Origin: Sulfuricurvum sp.
GTDB taxonomy: Bacteria > Campylobacterota > Campylobacteria > Campylobacterales > Sulfurimonadaceae
Direction of reading: 5' to 3'
NCBI GenBank assembly: GCA_028718525.1
Contig: JAQULP010000017.1
Location: forward strand, 1-40,820
DNA length: 40,820 nt
The notes beneath the pieces were generated by a model. The model was not told the origin of the DNA, searched no databases, and saw only the letters and a list, made by a program, of their open reading frames with translations. Below, piece after piece: positions 1-9,230 of this stretch (within the stretch, counting starts at the first letter, position 1; each line of letters starts with the position of its first letter). A program made the translations under genes and the position numbers.

Positions 1-1926
1 CCTATTTTGGAATCCTACACCACCTACGAAAAGAATCTGTCCGCCCTTTTAAGTACCAATCCTCTCCTGGCGACAACCCTTTTTTCTCTGACTACCAATA
101 GCTCATTTTCGGTTTTTCGGGGAAAAGATCCCCTTGATATCAATATCATTAACAATACGGATCATCGTTATCTTTATGAGAACCCCGTAGCCGATGTCGA
201 ATCCAAAATCAATGAAATCGAACGGGAATATTCGCGGTACCCGGTACTCTTTTTTTACGGTCTCGGAAACGGAATCCTCTATAAAACCATAGCCTCAAAC
301 CCGATGCGGAAACATATCGTTATCATCGAACCGGAAATAGAGATTATTTACATAGCCCTAAATTTGATCGACCTCTCTGAAGAGATCCTAAGCGGAAAAA
401 TCATTCTCGAACTTTCCAGCCAAATGAGCTACGGTGTGGCGATAGGGATCATGTATCGCGGAGATATCAAACCCTATCTCAAACTCTATGACCTTCATTT
501 GCATTCCCCTTTTTATGAACACTATTCCGATAATATCCAAGAGATGAATCTGCTATTGATCCGAGCCTTAAAACAAATGGTTTATAGCCACGGGAATGAT
601 ACGCATGATGCCCTGATCGGGATTGAACAGCACATTTATAACCTTCCGATGATGCTCTCAGGCTATAAAGTTCAAGACTTGATCACGCAAAATACCAATA
701 AGTTTGCCGTCATTATCTCAACCGGCCCCTCCTTGGCGAAACAGCTTCCCCTCCTTAAACAATTTGCCCCGTATTTGACGCTCATATGTATTGATGCTTC
801 ATTGCCTATTCTGCAAAAGCACGAAATTGTCCCCGATATCGTTGTCTCCATGGAGAGGGTTGAAGCAACCTCAAAATTTTTCAACGAGATACACCCCGCC
901 GTTAGGGAGAATACCTATTTTGTCGTTTCATCCCTTACCCACCGAAAAACCGTCGAAAATCTGGCTGGGACGAAACTCGCTCTGGCGATGCGCCCTTTAA
1001 ATTTTATGCGTTTCTTTGATATGCCGGAGTTTGGGTACGTCGGATCGGGAATGAGCGCTGCAAATTTAGGATATCAGATCGCTTATTACATGAAACATAC
1101 CCATATCCTCTTAATCGGACAGGATTTAGCCTATGCTGAGGATGGTAAAAGCCACTCTGCGGGCCATATATTCACCGAAAATGAGGTACAGCACCGCGAC
1201 AGTGACATCTGGGTTACCAAATACGGAGGCGAAGGGGTTATAAAAACGACCCAAGTCTGGAATATGTTCCGGAACTTTTTTGAAAAAGATATCGAGGTGA
1301 CCACCATAGCCGGTATAAAAACCTACAATTGTACGGAAGGGGGGGCCCATATCCTTGGTTCCATCGAGCAACCTTTTGCCTCGGTCCTCCAAGAAACAAT
1401 CGATTTATCGATGCCGAAAAAAGCCATCTCTATAGAAAAAACCCCTCCGGAAGAGGTTCCGCATCTGCTGAAATACGCCTACGATAAAACCGAGGAGATG
1501 GTTCAGTACGGATTGGAATTTAAAGGGGAGATTGAAGCCCTCTTTCTCGATATTGCCCAAGAGATAGAGCTCCTGGAAAAACTATCCGAAGCCGATGATC
1601 TCGATGCGATCGATTATGATAATCTTCTTGCCCTCTCAGACCGGATCGATGAGATCAAAGAGAAGGTGGAGAGTTTGGAATTTTCAAAAATGTATACCGA
1701 TACCGTTCAATCGTATATTTTTCATCAAGAACTTGATTTGGCGAAAATCGTTGTCAAAAATTCTGAAACCTTATTAGAAAAAAAAGCAAAACTGGTTGAA
1801 TGGATTATTGCGCACAAATATTGGCTGTTTTCATTAGCCGGAGGGATAGAAGCGGAACTAACCGCTATTACACGCGGACGTCCCCCTCTTATCGAAGAGT
1901 GTCATAAACGAAATTTACTTTCCTAA
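1..1926 (+). CDS. Maf/DUF115 flagellin-modification protein, 5' end outside window
   Basis: Predicted motility-associated factor (Maf, MAF_flag10/DUF115 family), thought to transfer nonulosonic-acid sugars to flagellin in the cytoplasm before export. At least 639 residues are visible. The frame is open from base 1, and the only visible start is a TTG at 7, so I treat the gene as 5'-partial, although family length (about 630-680 aa) means little is missing. The family core lies near residues 230-400, with the glycine-rich nucleotide-binding-like stretch AVIISTGPSLAKQLPLLKQ and the following ICIDASLPIL and PDIVVSMERVE segments. The C-terminal 150 residues are acidic and helical. It faces two flagellin genes across a terminator-like hairpin, which supports the role. 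The family call is firm; the sugar and the exact reaction are inferred. Confidence 0.85.
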   Translation, partial: PILESYTTYEKNLSALLSTNPLLATTLFSLTTNSSFSVFRGKDPLDINIINNTDHRYLYENPVADVESKINEIEREYSRYPVLFFYGLGNGILYKTIASNPMRKHIVIIEPEIEIIYIALNLIDLSEEILSGKIILELSSQMSYGVAIGIMYRGDIKPYLKLYDLHLHSPFYEHYSDNIQEMNLLLIRALKQMVYSHGNDTHDALIGIEQHIYNLPMMLSGYKVQDLITQNTNKFAVIISTGPSLAKQLPLLKQFAPYLTLICIDASLPILQKHEIVPDIVVSMERVEATSKFFNEIHPAVRENTYFVVSSLTHRKTVENLAGTKLALAMRPLNFMRFFDMPEFGYVGSGMSAANLGYQIAYYMKHTHILLIGQDLAYAEDGKSHSAGHIFTENEVQHRDSDIWVTKYGGEGVIKTTQVWNMFRNFFEKDIEVTTIAGIKTYNCTEGGAHILGSIEQPFASVLQETIDLSMPKKAISIEKTPPEEVPHLLKYAYDKTEEMVQYGLEFKGEIEALFLDIAQEIELLEKLSEADDLDAIDYDNLLALSDRIDEIKEKVESLEFSKMYTDTVQSYIFHQELDLAKIVVKNSETLLEKKAKLVEWIIAHKYWLFSLAGGIEAELTAITRGRPPLIEECHKRNLLS

Positions 1927-1927
1927 A

Positions 1928-1959
1928 GATCCCCCCTTCAGAAGGGGGGATCGCCTTTT
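1928..1959 (+). terminator. Rho-independent terminator between convergent maf and flagellin genes
   Basis: A perfect 11-bp stem (1928-1938 pairs with 1942-1952, GATCCCCCCTT against its complement) with a 3-base loop begins two bases after the maf stop and is followed by a short T run (1956-1959). The downstream flagellin is convergent, so the hairpin may also stop its transcript, although the T tract on that side is poor. Confidence 0.75.
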
Positions 1960-2006
1960 GACTCAAACGGATGATACGACCGAAAACACGCTAGCCGAAA
2001 TTACTG

Positions 2007-3485
2007 CTATTGCAGCAATTTCAATACGTTTTGCTGAACCGCATTCGCTTGGCTCATTGCATAGCTTCCTGATTGCGCAAGAATATTGTATTTAGAGAAG
2101 TTTGCAGACTCTGCCGCAAAATCGACGTCACGGATTTGTGATTCCGCCGCTTTAACATTAACCTGGGTAACCGAAATATTATTGATCGTTGCCACAAATT
2201 GGTTTTGAACCGAACCGAGATCCGAACGGACGCGATCCAACATTTTTTGGGCTGATTCGGCAATCGCCATAACCGCCATCGCCCCTTTAAGAGTCGTAAC
2301 ACCGGCTGTTTTATCGGTCGTAAAATTCTCAACGTTTGAATTCGCATTGAATCCCATCGCACTGGCAATATCCGCACTGACAACACCGCGTAGTGAACGA
2401 AGGTTAACCGTCATTTGCGCTTCTGAACCGGAGAAACCGACATTCGCAGCTGAAAGACCGCGGATATCTTTACCGTCAAGACGGGTTAATGTCAAACGTC
2501 CGTAGTTTTCTGTTCCAGCAGTAGGAAGACCTGCAGCGGAGACACCTCCGGTTGCTGAAATACTCATACCGCGACCGTCACGGCTGGTAAGAACCAGTTG
2601 TCCGCGGCTGTCAACCGACGCCTCAACTCCTGTCGTATCTTTAACCGCATTGATCGCCGCAACCAAAGAACCGTCTTTATCTCCACTTTTCAGGTCGATC
2701 CGTCCGATAGCAACACCGTTGATACTCAATCCGCTGATCGTTCCGGATGTAATTTGCGTTCCTCCGGTTGTAACCACCTGAAAAGATGCCCGTACCCCGG
2801 TTTTATCCGATGATTTGTTGATCACTTCAGCCAAGGCTCCCAATCCAGTCCCGGCACTCGTTGAAATCGTTACCGTCTCAAGCGTAATATCGTTGGTTCC
2901 ATCCACCGCAGACAAAGTAAACGCAGAAACTTGATTCGATGCCGTAATCGTAATCCCCGTCTCAAAACGGGTTTGACCGATTTTATCCGAACTGGTCGCT
3001 CCGATAGAAGCTTTGATACTTTGGTTTGAATAGGCTCCGATTTGGAACTCTTTATTGGTAAATTGACCGGAAAGCAATTGTTGTCCGTTGAACGACGTTG
3101 TCCCCGCAATATTATCCAACTCTTCCATCAAACGGGTAATATCCGATTGAAGCGCTCTGCGAGAATCGGTTGTTTGACCGTCTTGCGCCGCTTGAGTCGC
3201 TTTGGTTTTAATTGTATCAAGAATTTTTAACTGTTCATCCATCGCTTTATCGGCAATCTGAACAATACTGATACCGTCATTCGCATTCGCAATCGCCTGA
3301 CCTAACGAACTTGACTGTGATCGAAGAGAATCTGCAATTGCCATCCCTGATGCATCGTCCGCCGCGCTGTTAATACGTAGACCGCTAGAAAGTTTAGATA
3401 ATGAACTATCCAAACTACGATTATTGAGTGAGGCTGAAGTATGCGCATTCATAGCCGCAATGTTTGTGTTAATTCTGAAACCCAT
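2007..3485 (-). CDS. flaB: Flagellin, downstream copy (sigma54-type, FlaB-like)
   Basis: Major filament subunit exported by the flagellar type III system; 492 aa. The N-terminal D0/D1 region ([15 protein letters not shown], then [20 protein letters not shown]) and the C-terminal D0/D1 region ending in [12 protein letters not shown] are typical of Campylobacter flagellins. The Ser/Thr-rich middle (about residues 180-400) is the surface-exposed, potentially glycosylated part. It is nearly identical to the 492-aa copy just upstream. An AAGGA Shine-Dalgarno lies 7 bases before ATG. A sigma54 promoter sits about 50 bases upstream, as for C. jejuni flaB. The flaB name is assigned by that promoter and position parallel. 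Confidence 0.95.
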   Translation of the reverse strand: MGFRINTNIAAMNAHTSASLNNRSLDSSLSKLSSGLRINSAADDASGMAIADSLRSQSSSLGQAIANANDGISIVQIADKAMDEQLKILDTIKTKATQAAQDGQTTDSRRALQSDITRLMEELDNIAGTTSFNGQQLLSGQFTNKEFQIGAYSNQSIKASIGATSSDKIGQTRFETGITITASNQVSAFTLSAVDGTNDITLETVTISTSAGTGLGALAEVINKSSDKTGVRASFQVVTTGGTQITSGTISGLSINGVAIGRIDLKSGDKDGSLVAAINAVKDTTGVEASVDSRGQLVLTSRDGRGMSISATGGVSAAGLPTAGTENYGRLTLTRLDGKDIRGLSAANVGFSGSEAQMTVNLRSLRGVVSADIASAMGFNANSNVENFTTDKTAGVTTLKGAMAVMAIAESAQKMLDRVRSDLGSVQNQFVATINNISVTQVNVKAAESQIRDVDFAAESANFSKYNILAQSGSYAMSQANAVQQNVLKLLQ

Positions 3486-3536
3486 GATAAATCCTTAGGA
3501 ATGTTTTGCATCCATGCAATTCTAAACACAGATAAA

Positions 3537-3552
3537 AGCAAAAAGCATGCCA
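3537..3552 (-). promoter_or_regulatory. Sigma54 (RpoN) promoter of downstream flagellin
   Basis: Read on the minus strand, 3552-3537 is TGGCATGCTTTTTGCT. It matches the -24/-12 consensus (TGGCACG, four bases, TTGCW) at every position but one. The distance to the ATG at 3485 leaves a leader of about 40 bases. RpoN control of late filament and hook genes is established in Campylobacterota. Confidence 0.85.
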
Positions 3553-3647
3553 AAAAATAAAATTTATCGGAAAAGGGGGCAAAATTGGATAAAAGAAGAT
3601 ATAAAGGGGGGTGTTAAGAGAGGGGATTTGAAAAAATTATGCTCCTA

Positions 3648-3669
3648 TGAGCGACCCGAAGGCCACTCA
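3648..3669 (-). terminator. Hairpin after upstream flagellin gene
   Basis: On the minus strand TGAGTGGCC and GGTCGCTCA form a 9-bp stem (two G-U pairs) around a TTCG tetraloop. It lies about 75 bases past the stop of the upstream flagellin. A T6 run follows about ten bases after the stem, so it is a plausible though imperfect terminator separating the two flagellin transcripts. A second perfect 6-bp stem (TACTCA/TGAGTA, 3677-3693) precedes it. Confidence 0.5.
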
Positions 3670-3745
3670 TACTCGCTACTCATGATCTGAGTAAAATGAG
3701 TTTAGAAGATTTCCATCGTACCTAAAGCACTATTGGAAACCGCTA

Positions 3746-5224
3746 CTATTGTAGCAATCTCAATACGTTTTGCTGAACCGCATTCGCTTGGCTCATTGCA
3801 TAGCTTCCTGATTGCGCAAGAATATTGTATTTAGAGAAGTTTGCAGACTCTGCCGCAAAATCGACGTCACGGATTTGTGATTCCGCCGCTTTAACATTAA
3901 CCTGGGTAACCGAGATATTGTTCACGGTAGAAACTAATTGGTTTTGAACCGAACCGAGATCCGAACGGACGCGATCCAACATTTTTTGAGCCGTTTCGGC
4001 AATCGCCATAACCGCCATCGCCCCTTTAAGAGTCGTAACACCGGCTGTTTTATCGGTCGTAATGTTTTCTGCATTTGAGTTCGCATTGAATCCCATCGCA
4101 CTGGCAACATCCGCATTGATAGCACCGCGTAGTGAACGAAGATTAACCGTCGCTTGCGCTTCTGAACCGGAGAAACCGACATTCGCAGCTGAAAGACCGC
4201 GGATATCTTTACCGTCAAGACGGGTCAAACTCAAACGTCCGTAGTTTTGTGTTCCGCCGGCAGCAAGACCTGCAGCAGAAATACCCCCGGCCGCAGAAAC
4301 GATCATACCGCGACCGTCACGGCTGGTAAGAACCAATTGCCCGCGGCTGTCAACCGACGCTTCGATCCCTGTCGTATCTTTAACCGCATTGATCGCCGCA
4401 ACCAAAGAACCGTCTTTATCTCCGGCTTGCATATCTACACGCCCGATAGAAACACCGTTAATGGTCAATCCGCTGATGGTTCCGGATGTAATTTGCGTTC
4501 CTCCGGTCTCAACAACCTGAAAAGATGCCCGTACCCCGGTTTTATCCGATGATTTGTTGATCACTTCGGCCAAAACACCGAGTCCTGTCCCGGCACTCGT
4601 TGAAATCGTTACCGTCTCAAGCGTAATATCGTTGGTTCCATCCACCGCAGACAAAGTAAACGCAGAAACTTGATTCGATGCCGTAATCGTAATCCCCGTC
4701 TCAAAACGGGTTTGACCGATTTTATCCGAACTGGTCGCTCCGATAGAAGCTTTGATACTTTGGTTTGAATAGGCTCCGATTTGGAACTCTTTATTGGTAA
4801 ATTGACCGGAAAGCAATTGTTGTCCGTTGAACGACGTTGTCCCCGCAATATTATCCAACTCTTCCATCAAACGGGTAATATCCGCTTGGAGCGCTCTGCG
4901 AGAATCGGTTGTTTGACCGTCTTGCGCCGCTTGAGTCGCTTTGGTTTTAATTGTATCAAGAATTTTTGTTTGTTCATCCATCGCTTTATCGGCAATCTGA
5001 ACAATACTGATACCGTCATTCGCATTCGCAATCGCCTGACCTAACGCACTTGACTGTGATCGAAGAGAATCGGCAATTGCCATCCCTGATGCATCGTCCG
5101 CCGCGCTGTTAATACGTAGACCGCTAGAAAGTTTAGATAATGAATTGTCCAAACTACGATTGTTTAGAGCCGAAGAGGTATGCGCATTCATAGCCGCAAT
5201 GTTTGTGTTAATTCTGAAACCCAT
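3746..5224 (-). CDS. flaA: Flagellin, upstream copy (sigma28-type, FlaA-like)
   Basis: Flagellar filament subunit of 492 aa, the same length as its downstream neighbour and nearly the same sequence. Differences are clustered: a few residues near the N terminus ([14 protein letters not shown] against [14 protein letters not shown]) and scattered changes in the exposed region around residues 240-410, while long internal blocks are identical in DNA. The conserved D0/D1 ends match Campylobacter FlaA. It is the first gene of the tandem pair and carries a sigma28 promoter, as C. jejuni flaA does. The AAAAGGA ribosome site and the TTTATC just before ATG are shared with the second copy. Confidence 0.95.
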   Translation of the reverse strand: MGFRINTNIAAMNAHTSSALNNRSLDNSLSKLSSGLRINSAADDASGMAIADSLRSQSSALGQAIANANDGISIVQIADKAMDEQTKILDTIKTKATQAAQDGQTTDSRRALQADITRLMEELDNIAGTTSFNGQQLLSGQFTNKEFQIGAYSNQSIKASIGATSSDKIGQTRFETGITITASNQVSAFTLSAVDGTNDITLETVTISTSAGTGLGVLAEVINKSSDKTGVRASFQVVETGGTQITSGTISGLTINGVSIGRVDMQAGDKDGSLVAAINAVKDTTGIEASVDSRGQLVLTSRDGRGMIVSAAGGISAAGLAAGGTQNYGRLSLTRLDGKDIRGLSAANVGFSGSEAQATVNLRSLRGAINADVASAMGFNANSNAENITTDKTAGVTTLKGAMAVMAIAETAQKMLDRVRSDLGSVQNQLVSTVNNISVTQVNVKAAESQIRDVDFAAESANFSKYNILAQSGSYAMSQANAVQQNVLRLLQ

Positions 5225-5242
5225 GATAAATCCTTTTATCGC

Positions 5243-5259
5243 AAGAGCTTTTTGCTCTT
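5243..5259 (-). promoter_or_regulatory. flaA: Stem-loop in flaA 5' leader
   Basis: AAGAGC (5243-5248) and GCTCTT (5254-5259) form a perfect 6-bp stem with a T5 loop (A5 in the transcript), lying between the sigma28 promoter and the AAGGA ribosome site. It could affect message stability or CsrA access. CsrA/FliW control of flagellin translation is known in Campylobacter; here it is only inferred. Confidence 0.4.
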
Positions 5260-5290
5260 AAGTTAGTTCAGCGTCCTTGCTGTTACAGAC

Positions 5291-5320
5291 TATATCGGGA
5301 GATAAAAAAAAAACTTTAAC
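5291..5320 (-). promoter_or_regulatory. flaA: Sigma28 (FliA) promoter of upstream flagellin
   Basis: Minus strand: GTTAAAGT (5320-5313), then a T-rich spacer, then CCGATATA (5298-5291). This fits the Campylobacter/Helicobacter FliA pattern, TTTAAG-like -35 and CGATAT -10. It lies about 70 bases upstream of the flagellin ATG at 5224. Confidence 0.85.
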
Positions 5321-5458
5321 GGTTTTGTAGCTTTTTTTGTTACACTTTCGCAATTACATTAATTATAGTAAGGTAGAGAGATCAAATACTTTGTCTTTGC
5401 CGGTTACTGAAGATTGCCTCGAATAGGGTAAAAAATAACAACGTTAGGATCCAACTTT

Positions 5459-7678
5459 TTGAAACTCATTATCGTAGAGTCTCCGGCTAAAGCCAAGACC
5501 ATCAAAAACTTTCTTTCCAAAGACTATGAGGTTATCGCCTCAAAAGGGCATATCCGGGATCTTCCGAAAAACCGTTTCGGAATCAAAATAGACGAAGATA
5601 AGATTATTGCCGAATACCGCATCAGCGAAGACAGTACAGCCACCGTCAAACAGATACAAGAGCTCGCCAAAAAAAGCGATACCATCTATATCGCGACCGA
5701 CGAGGACCGCGAAGGTGAAGCGATAGGATGGCACATTGCCCATGCGATCGATAAAGACCCCGAAGCGCTTCCGCGTATCGTATTCCACGAAATCACCAAA
5801 AATGCGATTATCCACGCACTTGAAACACCCCGCAGTATCGATATGGATCGTGTCAATGCCCAACAAGCACGCCGATTGCTCGACCGTATCGTCGGATATA
5901 AACTCTCACCGCTTCTTGCTTCTAAAATTCAAAAAGGGCTCTCTGCCGGACGGGTGCAATCGTCTACCCTAAAAATCGTCGTCGACCGTGAACGTGAAAT
6001 CCGTGCTTTTATCCCGGAAGAGTACTGGAGCATCGATACCTTGTTCAAAAAAGATATCGAAGCCACCCTGATCAGCTTTGAAAATGAAAAAATCGAAAAG
6101 CTGACCATAAAAACCGGTGCCGAAGCTACACGGATCGTTAACACCCTGAAAGAGGAGCATTTCACTGTCGGCGAGATTGAAACCAAAGAGCGCAAAAGCT
6201 CTACCCCTCCGCCGTTTATGACCTCTACACTTCAACAAACCGCCAGTTCGCAGCTCGGGTTCTCTCCGAAAAAAACCATGATGATTGCTCAAGCCCTCTA
6301 TGAAGGGGTCAAAACACCCGAGGGGACCAGCGGGGTTATCACCTATATGCGTACCGATTCACTCAACCTTGCCGCCGAAGCGGTTGAAGCGGCTCGTGAA
6401 GTGATCTTGGAACGTTATGGAAAAGAGTACCTTCCGAAAGAGGCAAAAGTCTACACGAAAAAATCCAAAGGGGCGCAAGAGGCGCACGAAGCGATACGGC
6501 CGACGATGCTTACGTTTACGCCGGAAATAGCGGCAACCTATCTTAAACCCGATGAAATCAAACTTTATCGTCTTATCTACAACCGCTTCTTGGCGTGTCA
6601 GATGAACGACGCACGCTTTGAGCAGCAGAGCATCACGTTTAAATCCGACAAAGCCGAATTCCGTGCAACGGGCCGTAAACTTCTGTTTGACGGATTTTAC
6701 CGTGTCATCGGAAGCGATGATAAAGACAAACTTCTCCCGACTCTCACTACCGGAGAGGCAATCGCAATACAAACCATTACTCCGGAACAACATTTTACCG
6801 AGCCGCCGTCTCGCTACTCCGAGGCCAGCCTGATTAAAAAGCTCGAAGCCGAAGGGATCGGCCGCCCCTCTACTTACGCCCCGACCATCAGTACCCTGCA
6901 GGCCCGTAATTACATCTACATTGAAAAACGGGCTATTCTCCCGACAGAGATCGCCTTTACGGTTACCGAACTTCTGGAGAACCATTTTAATGAAATCGTA
7001 GATGCTTCTTTTACCGCAAACATGGAAGAAACACTCGATGAAATCGGTGAAGAGGGAAAATCATGGCATAAAATCCTCCTTGATTTTTACTATCCGTTTA
7101 TTGAAAAAATCGAAGCGGGGAAAACCAATATCGTCAGCCTTAAAATGGCGAAACCGCTTGGCCGCAACTGCCCTCAATGCGGAAGCGAATTGTTGCTTCG
7201 CTCCGGACGTTTCGGCGAATTCATTGCCTGCAGCGGCTTTCCGAAATGCAAATACACCGAACAAACCGAAGAGAACCAAAAAGAGAACCCTTCGGTTGCT
7301 GATGAAGTAAGCGAAGAGGTATGTGAAAAATGCGGCAGCGCCATGGTGATCAAAAACGGACGCAACGGGAAATTTTTGGCCTGCAGCGGCTATCCGAAAT
7401 GCAAAAACACCAAAACCCTTGCCGAGCAAAAAACCTCCGAAGTACCGTGTCCGGAATGCGGAGGAAAACTGTTGTGGCGTCAATCGCGCCGAGGTGCTTT
7501 TTGGGGATGTGAACATTATCCTAAATGTAAATTTATCTCCAAATTCGAGCCGAGCGATAAAAAATGCGAAGTGGAAGGGTGCGGAGGGGCACTGGCTCCC
7601 CGCACTTACCGAAACAAAGAAGTTTACGAATGCGTCAAATGCAAAGAGCGTACCCCACGCGAAGAGAGCGGTGAGTAA
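5459..7678 (+). CDS. topA: DNA topoisomerase I
   Basis: Type IA topoisomerase that relaxes negative supercoils through a 5'-phosphotyrosine intermediate; 739 aa. The Toprim domain opens the protein (IIVESPAKAKTI, acidic triad in the DEDREGEAIGWH segment). The catalytic tyrosine is Y296 in GVITYMRTDSLNL. EGIGRPSTYAPTIS marks the core. The C terminus carries four Cys4 zinc-ribbon repeats from about residue 570 (CPQCG, CEKCG, CPECG and a variant CEVEGCGG), each closing in a CSGFPKCK-like, CEHYPKCK or CVKC motif. The start is TTG, supported by AGGA at 5446-5449 nine bases upstream and by a protein beginning MKLIIVESPAKAK as in relatives; there is no nearby ATG alternative. Confidence 0.97.
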   Translation: MKLIIVESPAKAKTIKNFLSKDYEVIASKGHIRDLPKNRFGIKIDEDKIIAEYRISEDSTATVKQIQELAKKSDTIYIATDEDREGEAIGWHIAHAIDKDPEALPRIVFHEITKNAIIHALETPRSIDMDRVNAQQARRLLDRIVGYKLSPLLASKIQKGLSAGRVQSSTLKIVVDREREIRAFIPEEYWSIDTLFKKDIEATLISFENEKIEKLTIKTGAEATRIVNTLKEEHFTVGEIETKERKSSTPPPFMTSTLQQTASSQLGFSPKKTMMIAQALYEGVKTPEGTSGVITYMRTDSLNLAAEAVEAAREVILERYGKEYLPKEAKVYTKKSKGAQEAHEAIRPTMLTFTPEIAATYLKPDEIKLYRLIYNRFLACQMNDARFEQQSITFKSDKAEFRATGRKLLFDGFYRVIGSDDKDKLLPTLTTGEAIAIQTITPEQHFTEPPSRYSEASLIKKLEAEGIGRPSTYAPTISTLQARNYIYIEKRAILPTEIAFTVTELLENHFNEIVDASFTANMEETLDEIGEEGKSWHKILLDFYYPFIEKIEAGKTNIVSLKMAKPLGRNCPQCGSELLLRSGRFGEFIACSGFPKCKYTEQTEENQKENPSVADEVSEEVCEKCGSAMVIKNGRNGKFLACSGYPKCKNTKTLAEQKTSEVPCPECGGKLLWRQSRRGAFWGCEHYPKCKFISKFEPSDKKCEVEGCGGALAPRTYRNKEVYECVKCKERTPREESGE

Positions 7679-7753
7679 CATGGATCACTTCGCCGTACCC
7701 GCGATGGATTCCGTCGCAGGCAATATAGGGTTAAAACGCTATAGGAATCGTTT

Positions 7754-8269
7754 ATGAAAATCGGGTTGCTCTCTGATACCCACACCAAAAAAGGGCGCTC
7801 CCAAAAAGTAATCGACCATCTTAAAAAAGAGGGGGCCGAATTTTTAATCCACGGCGGGGATATCGTCAAGCCCGAAATCCTTGATCAGCTTAAAAACAGC
7901 GGCATCCGTTATATCGCGGTCTATGGGAACAATGATGCTTCTTTGATCGAGTACCATACCCGTTATAATCTCGTCCAAGAACCGCATTACTTTAAACTGG
8001 GCGGCATCAGTTTTAAACTGATGCATCTTCCGTTTTATATGAATCCCGATACGGAAGTCGTTATTTTCGGACATACCCATATCTTCGAATGTGATTTTAA
8101 AAGTCGTACCCTTTTTCTCAATCCAGGAGAGGCATGTGCCCGGGAAAAACCTTTTTCAAGCTGTGCCATGCTTGAAATCTCCGAGACCCATTTCAAGGTT
8201 ACCCACTATTTCAGGGCAATAGGCGGCGATACCTTTGATGAGCGCCATTATTCGTTCGAAAGATCCTAA
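7754..8269 (+). CDS. YfcE/MJ0936-type metallophosphoesterase
   Basis: Calcineurin-like phosphodiesterase of 171 aa, the size of the YfcE family. The metal ligands are visible in order: D8-x-H10 (LLSDTH), D36 (HGGDIV), N59 (YGNND), the LMH histidine near residue 92 and GHTH near 106-109. The family hydrolyses model phosphodiesters in a Mn-dependent way; the physiological substrate is unknown. It starts 75 bases after topA on the same strand and may be cotranscribed. A hairpin separates it from bioB. Confidence 0.88.
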   Translation: MKIGLLSDTHTKKGRSQKVIDHLKKEGAEFLIHGGDIVKPEILDQLKNSGIRYIAVYGNNDASLIEYHTRYNLVQEPHYFKLGGISFKLMHLPFYMNPDTEVVIFGHTHIFECDFKSRTLFLNPGEACAREKPFSSCAMLEISETHFKVTHYFRAIGGDTFDERHYSFERS

Positions 8270-8303
8270 ATAATAGCCATTTAAGTGCCGGATCGGCTAA
8301 CTA

Positions 8304-8324
8304 CGGAGGGAATCTATCCCTCCG
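8304..8324 (+). promoter_or_regulatory. Hairpin between phosphoesterase gene and bioB
   Basis: CGGAGGG (8304-8310) and CCCTCCG (8318-8324) form a perfect 7-bp stem with a 7-base loop. No T run follows. The AAGGA ribosome site of bioB begins eight bases after it. It may be an mRNA processing or attenuation structure; the decoy GGAGGG inside the stem is also notable. Confidence 0.4.
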
Positions 8325-8341
8325 CGTTCATAAGGACCACC

Positions 8342-9190
8342 ATGAAAAAAATATTTCTTTGCTCTATTTGCAATATTAACAGCGGTACCTGCAATGAAGA
8401 TTGTAAATTCTGTTCCCAAAGCGTTAAATACAAAGCCGATATCGAGCGCTACAAACAAAAACCGATGGAGCAGATTTTAGACGAAGCACGCCGTCTCGAA
8501 TCACTCGGCGCCTTAGGATTTTGTCTTGTTACGGCGCAAAAAGGGCTGGATGATAAAACTCTTGAATTTGTCTGTAATGTCGCTTCAACGCTCAAACGGG
8601 AGGTTCCGCGCCTTCGACTGATCGCCTGTAACGGAACCGCTTCCCTGGAGCAACTGCAAGAGCTCAAACGTTCCGGCGTAAGTGCCTACAACCACAATCT
8701 CGAAACCAGCCGTGCGTTTTATCCCGAAATCTGCACGACCCATCCTTGGGATGAGCGGTTTGAAACGTGTGAAAATGTCAATATATCGGGACTTAAATTG
8801 ATCAGCGGCGGGATCTTCGGAATGGGTGAGACACAAGAAGACCGCATCAGCATGCTAGAATCTTTAAAAGAGCTCAATCCGGTCTCCGTTCCACTCAATT
8901 TTTACCATCATAATCCGGCCCTTCCACTGAATCCCAATCCGCTTACGATTGATGAATCGCTGAATCTTATCTCCCTCGCACGCCGTATTCTGGATAAAGC
9001 GGACCGCATCATGATCGCCGGAGGGAGAGAAATCACCTTTAAAGAGCGTCAGCATGAAATTTTCGAGGCCGGAGCCAATAGCATCGTCATCGGAAATTAT
9101 CTTACCACAGCCGGTCGCGAAGCCCATAGCGACCTTCAAATGCTTCAAGAACTCGGATTTGAAATTGCTTTGTCGCCTGAGGATAAGTAA
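8342..9190 (+). CDS. bioB: Biotin synthase
   Basis: Radical-SAM enzyme that inserts sulfur into dethiobiotin, the last step of biotin synthesis; 282 aa from the ATG at 8342. That start is chosen because AAGGA lies six bases before it and the protein then begins MKKIFLCSICNINSG, like Campylobacter BioB. A GTG at 8285 would add a 19-residue tail with no support. The radical-SAM cysteines C17, C21 and C24 (CNEDCKFC) are present, as are the YNHNLETS and ICTTHPWDER segments, the FETC cysteine and the IMIAGGRE arginine motif expected around the auxiliary [2Fe-2S] cluster. It belongs to the short Campylobacterota form. No other bio genes are nearby. Confidence 0.93.
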   Translation: MKKIFLCSICNINSGTCNEDCKFCSQSVKYKADIERYKQKPMEQILDEARRLESLGALGFCLVTAQKGLDDKTLEFVCNVASTLKREVPRLRLIACNGTASLEQLQELKRSGVSAYNHNLETSRAFYPEICTTHPWDERFETCENVNISGLKLISGGIFGMGETQEDRISMLESLKELNPVSVPLNFYHHNPALPLNPNPLTIDESLNLISLARRILDKADRIMIAGGREITFKERQHEIFEAGANSIVIGNYLTTAGREAHSDLQMLQELGFEIALSPEDK

Positions 9191-9198
9191 GTTATAAT
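9169..9198 (+). promoter_or_regulatory. Possible sigma70 promoter for AMMECR1-like gene
   Basis: A perfect TATAAT (9193-9198) overlaps the end of the bioB region, with a weak TTTGTC 18 bases upstream. It lies about 30 bases before the strong AGGAGG ribosome site of the next gene. Confidence 0.4.
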
Positions 9199-9230
9199 AG
9201 CGCACTACGCTTGGAAGAGGAGGTTAATTC

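Noticed and set aside
2007-5224. Flagellin duplication as an assembly artefact
   Set aside because: The two copies differ at many positions and have different promoters and leaders, so they are two real genes.
6359-6985. Minus-strand ORF of 208 codons opposite topA
   Set aside because: Lies wholly inside the conserved topA frame, has no ribosome site and gives low-complexity Phe/Arg-rich sequence; it is a shadow of biased codon use. The ORF at 7061-7681 minus is rejected for the same reason.
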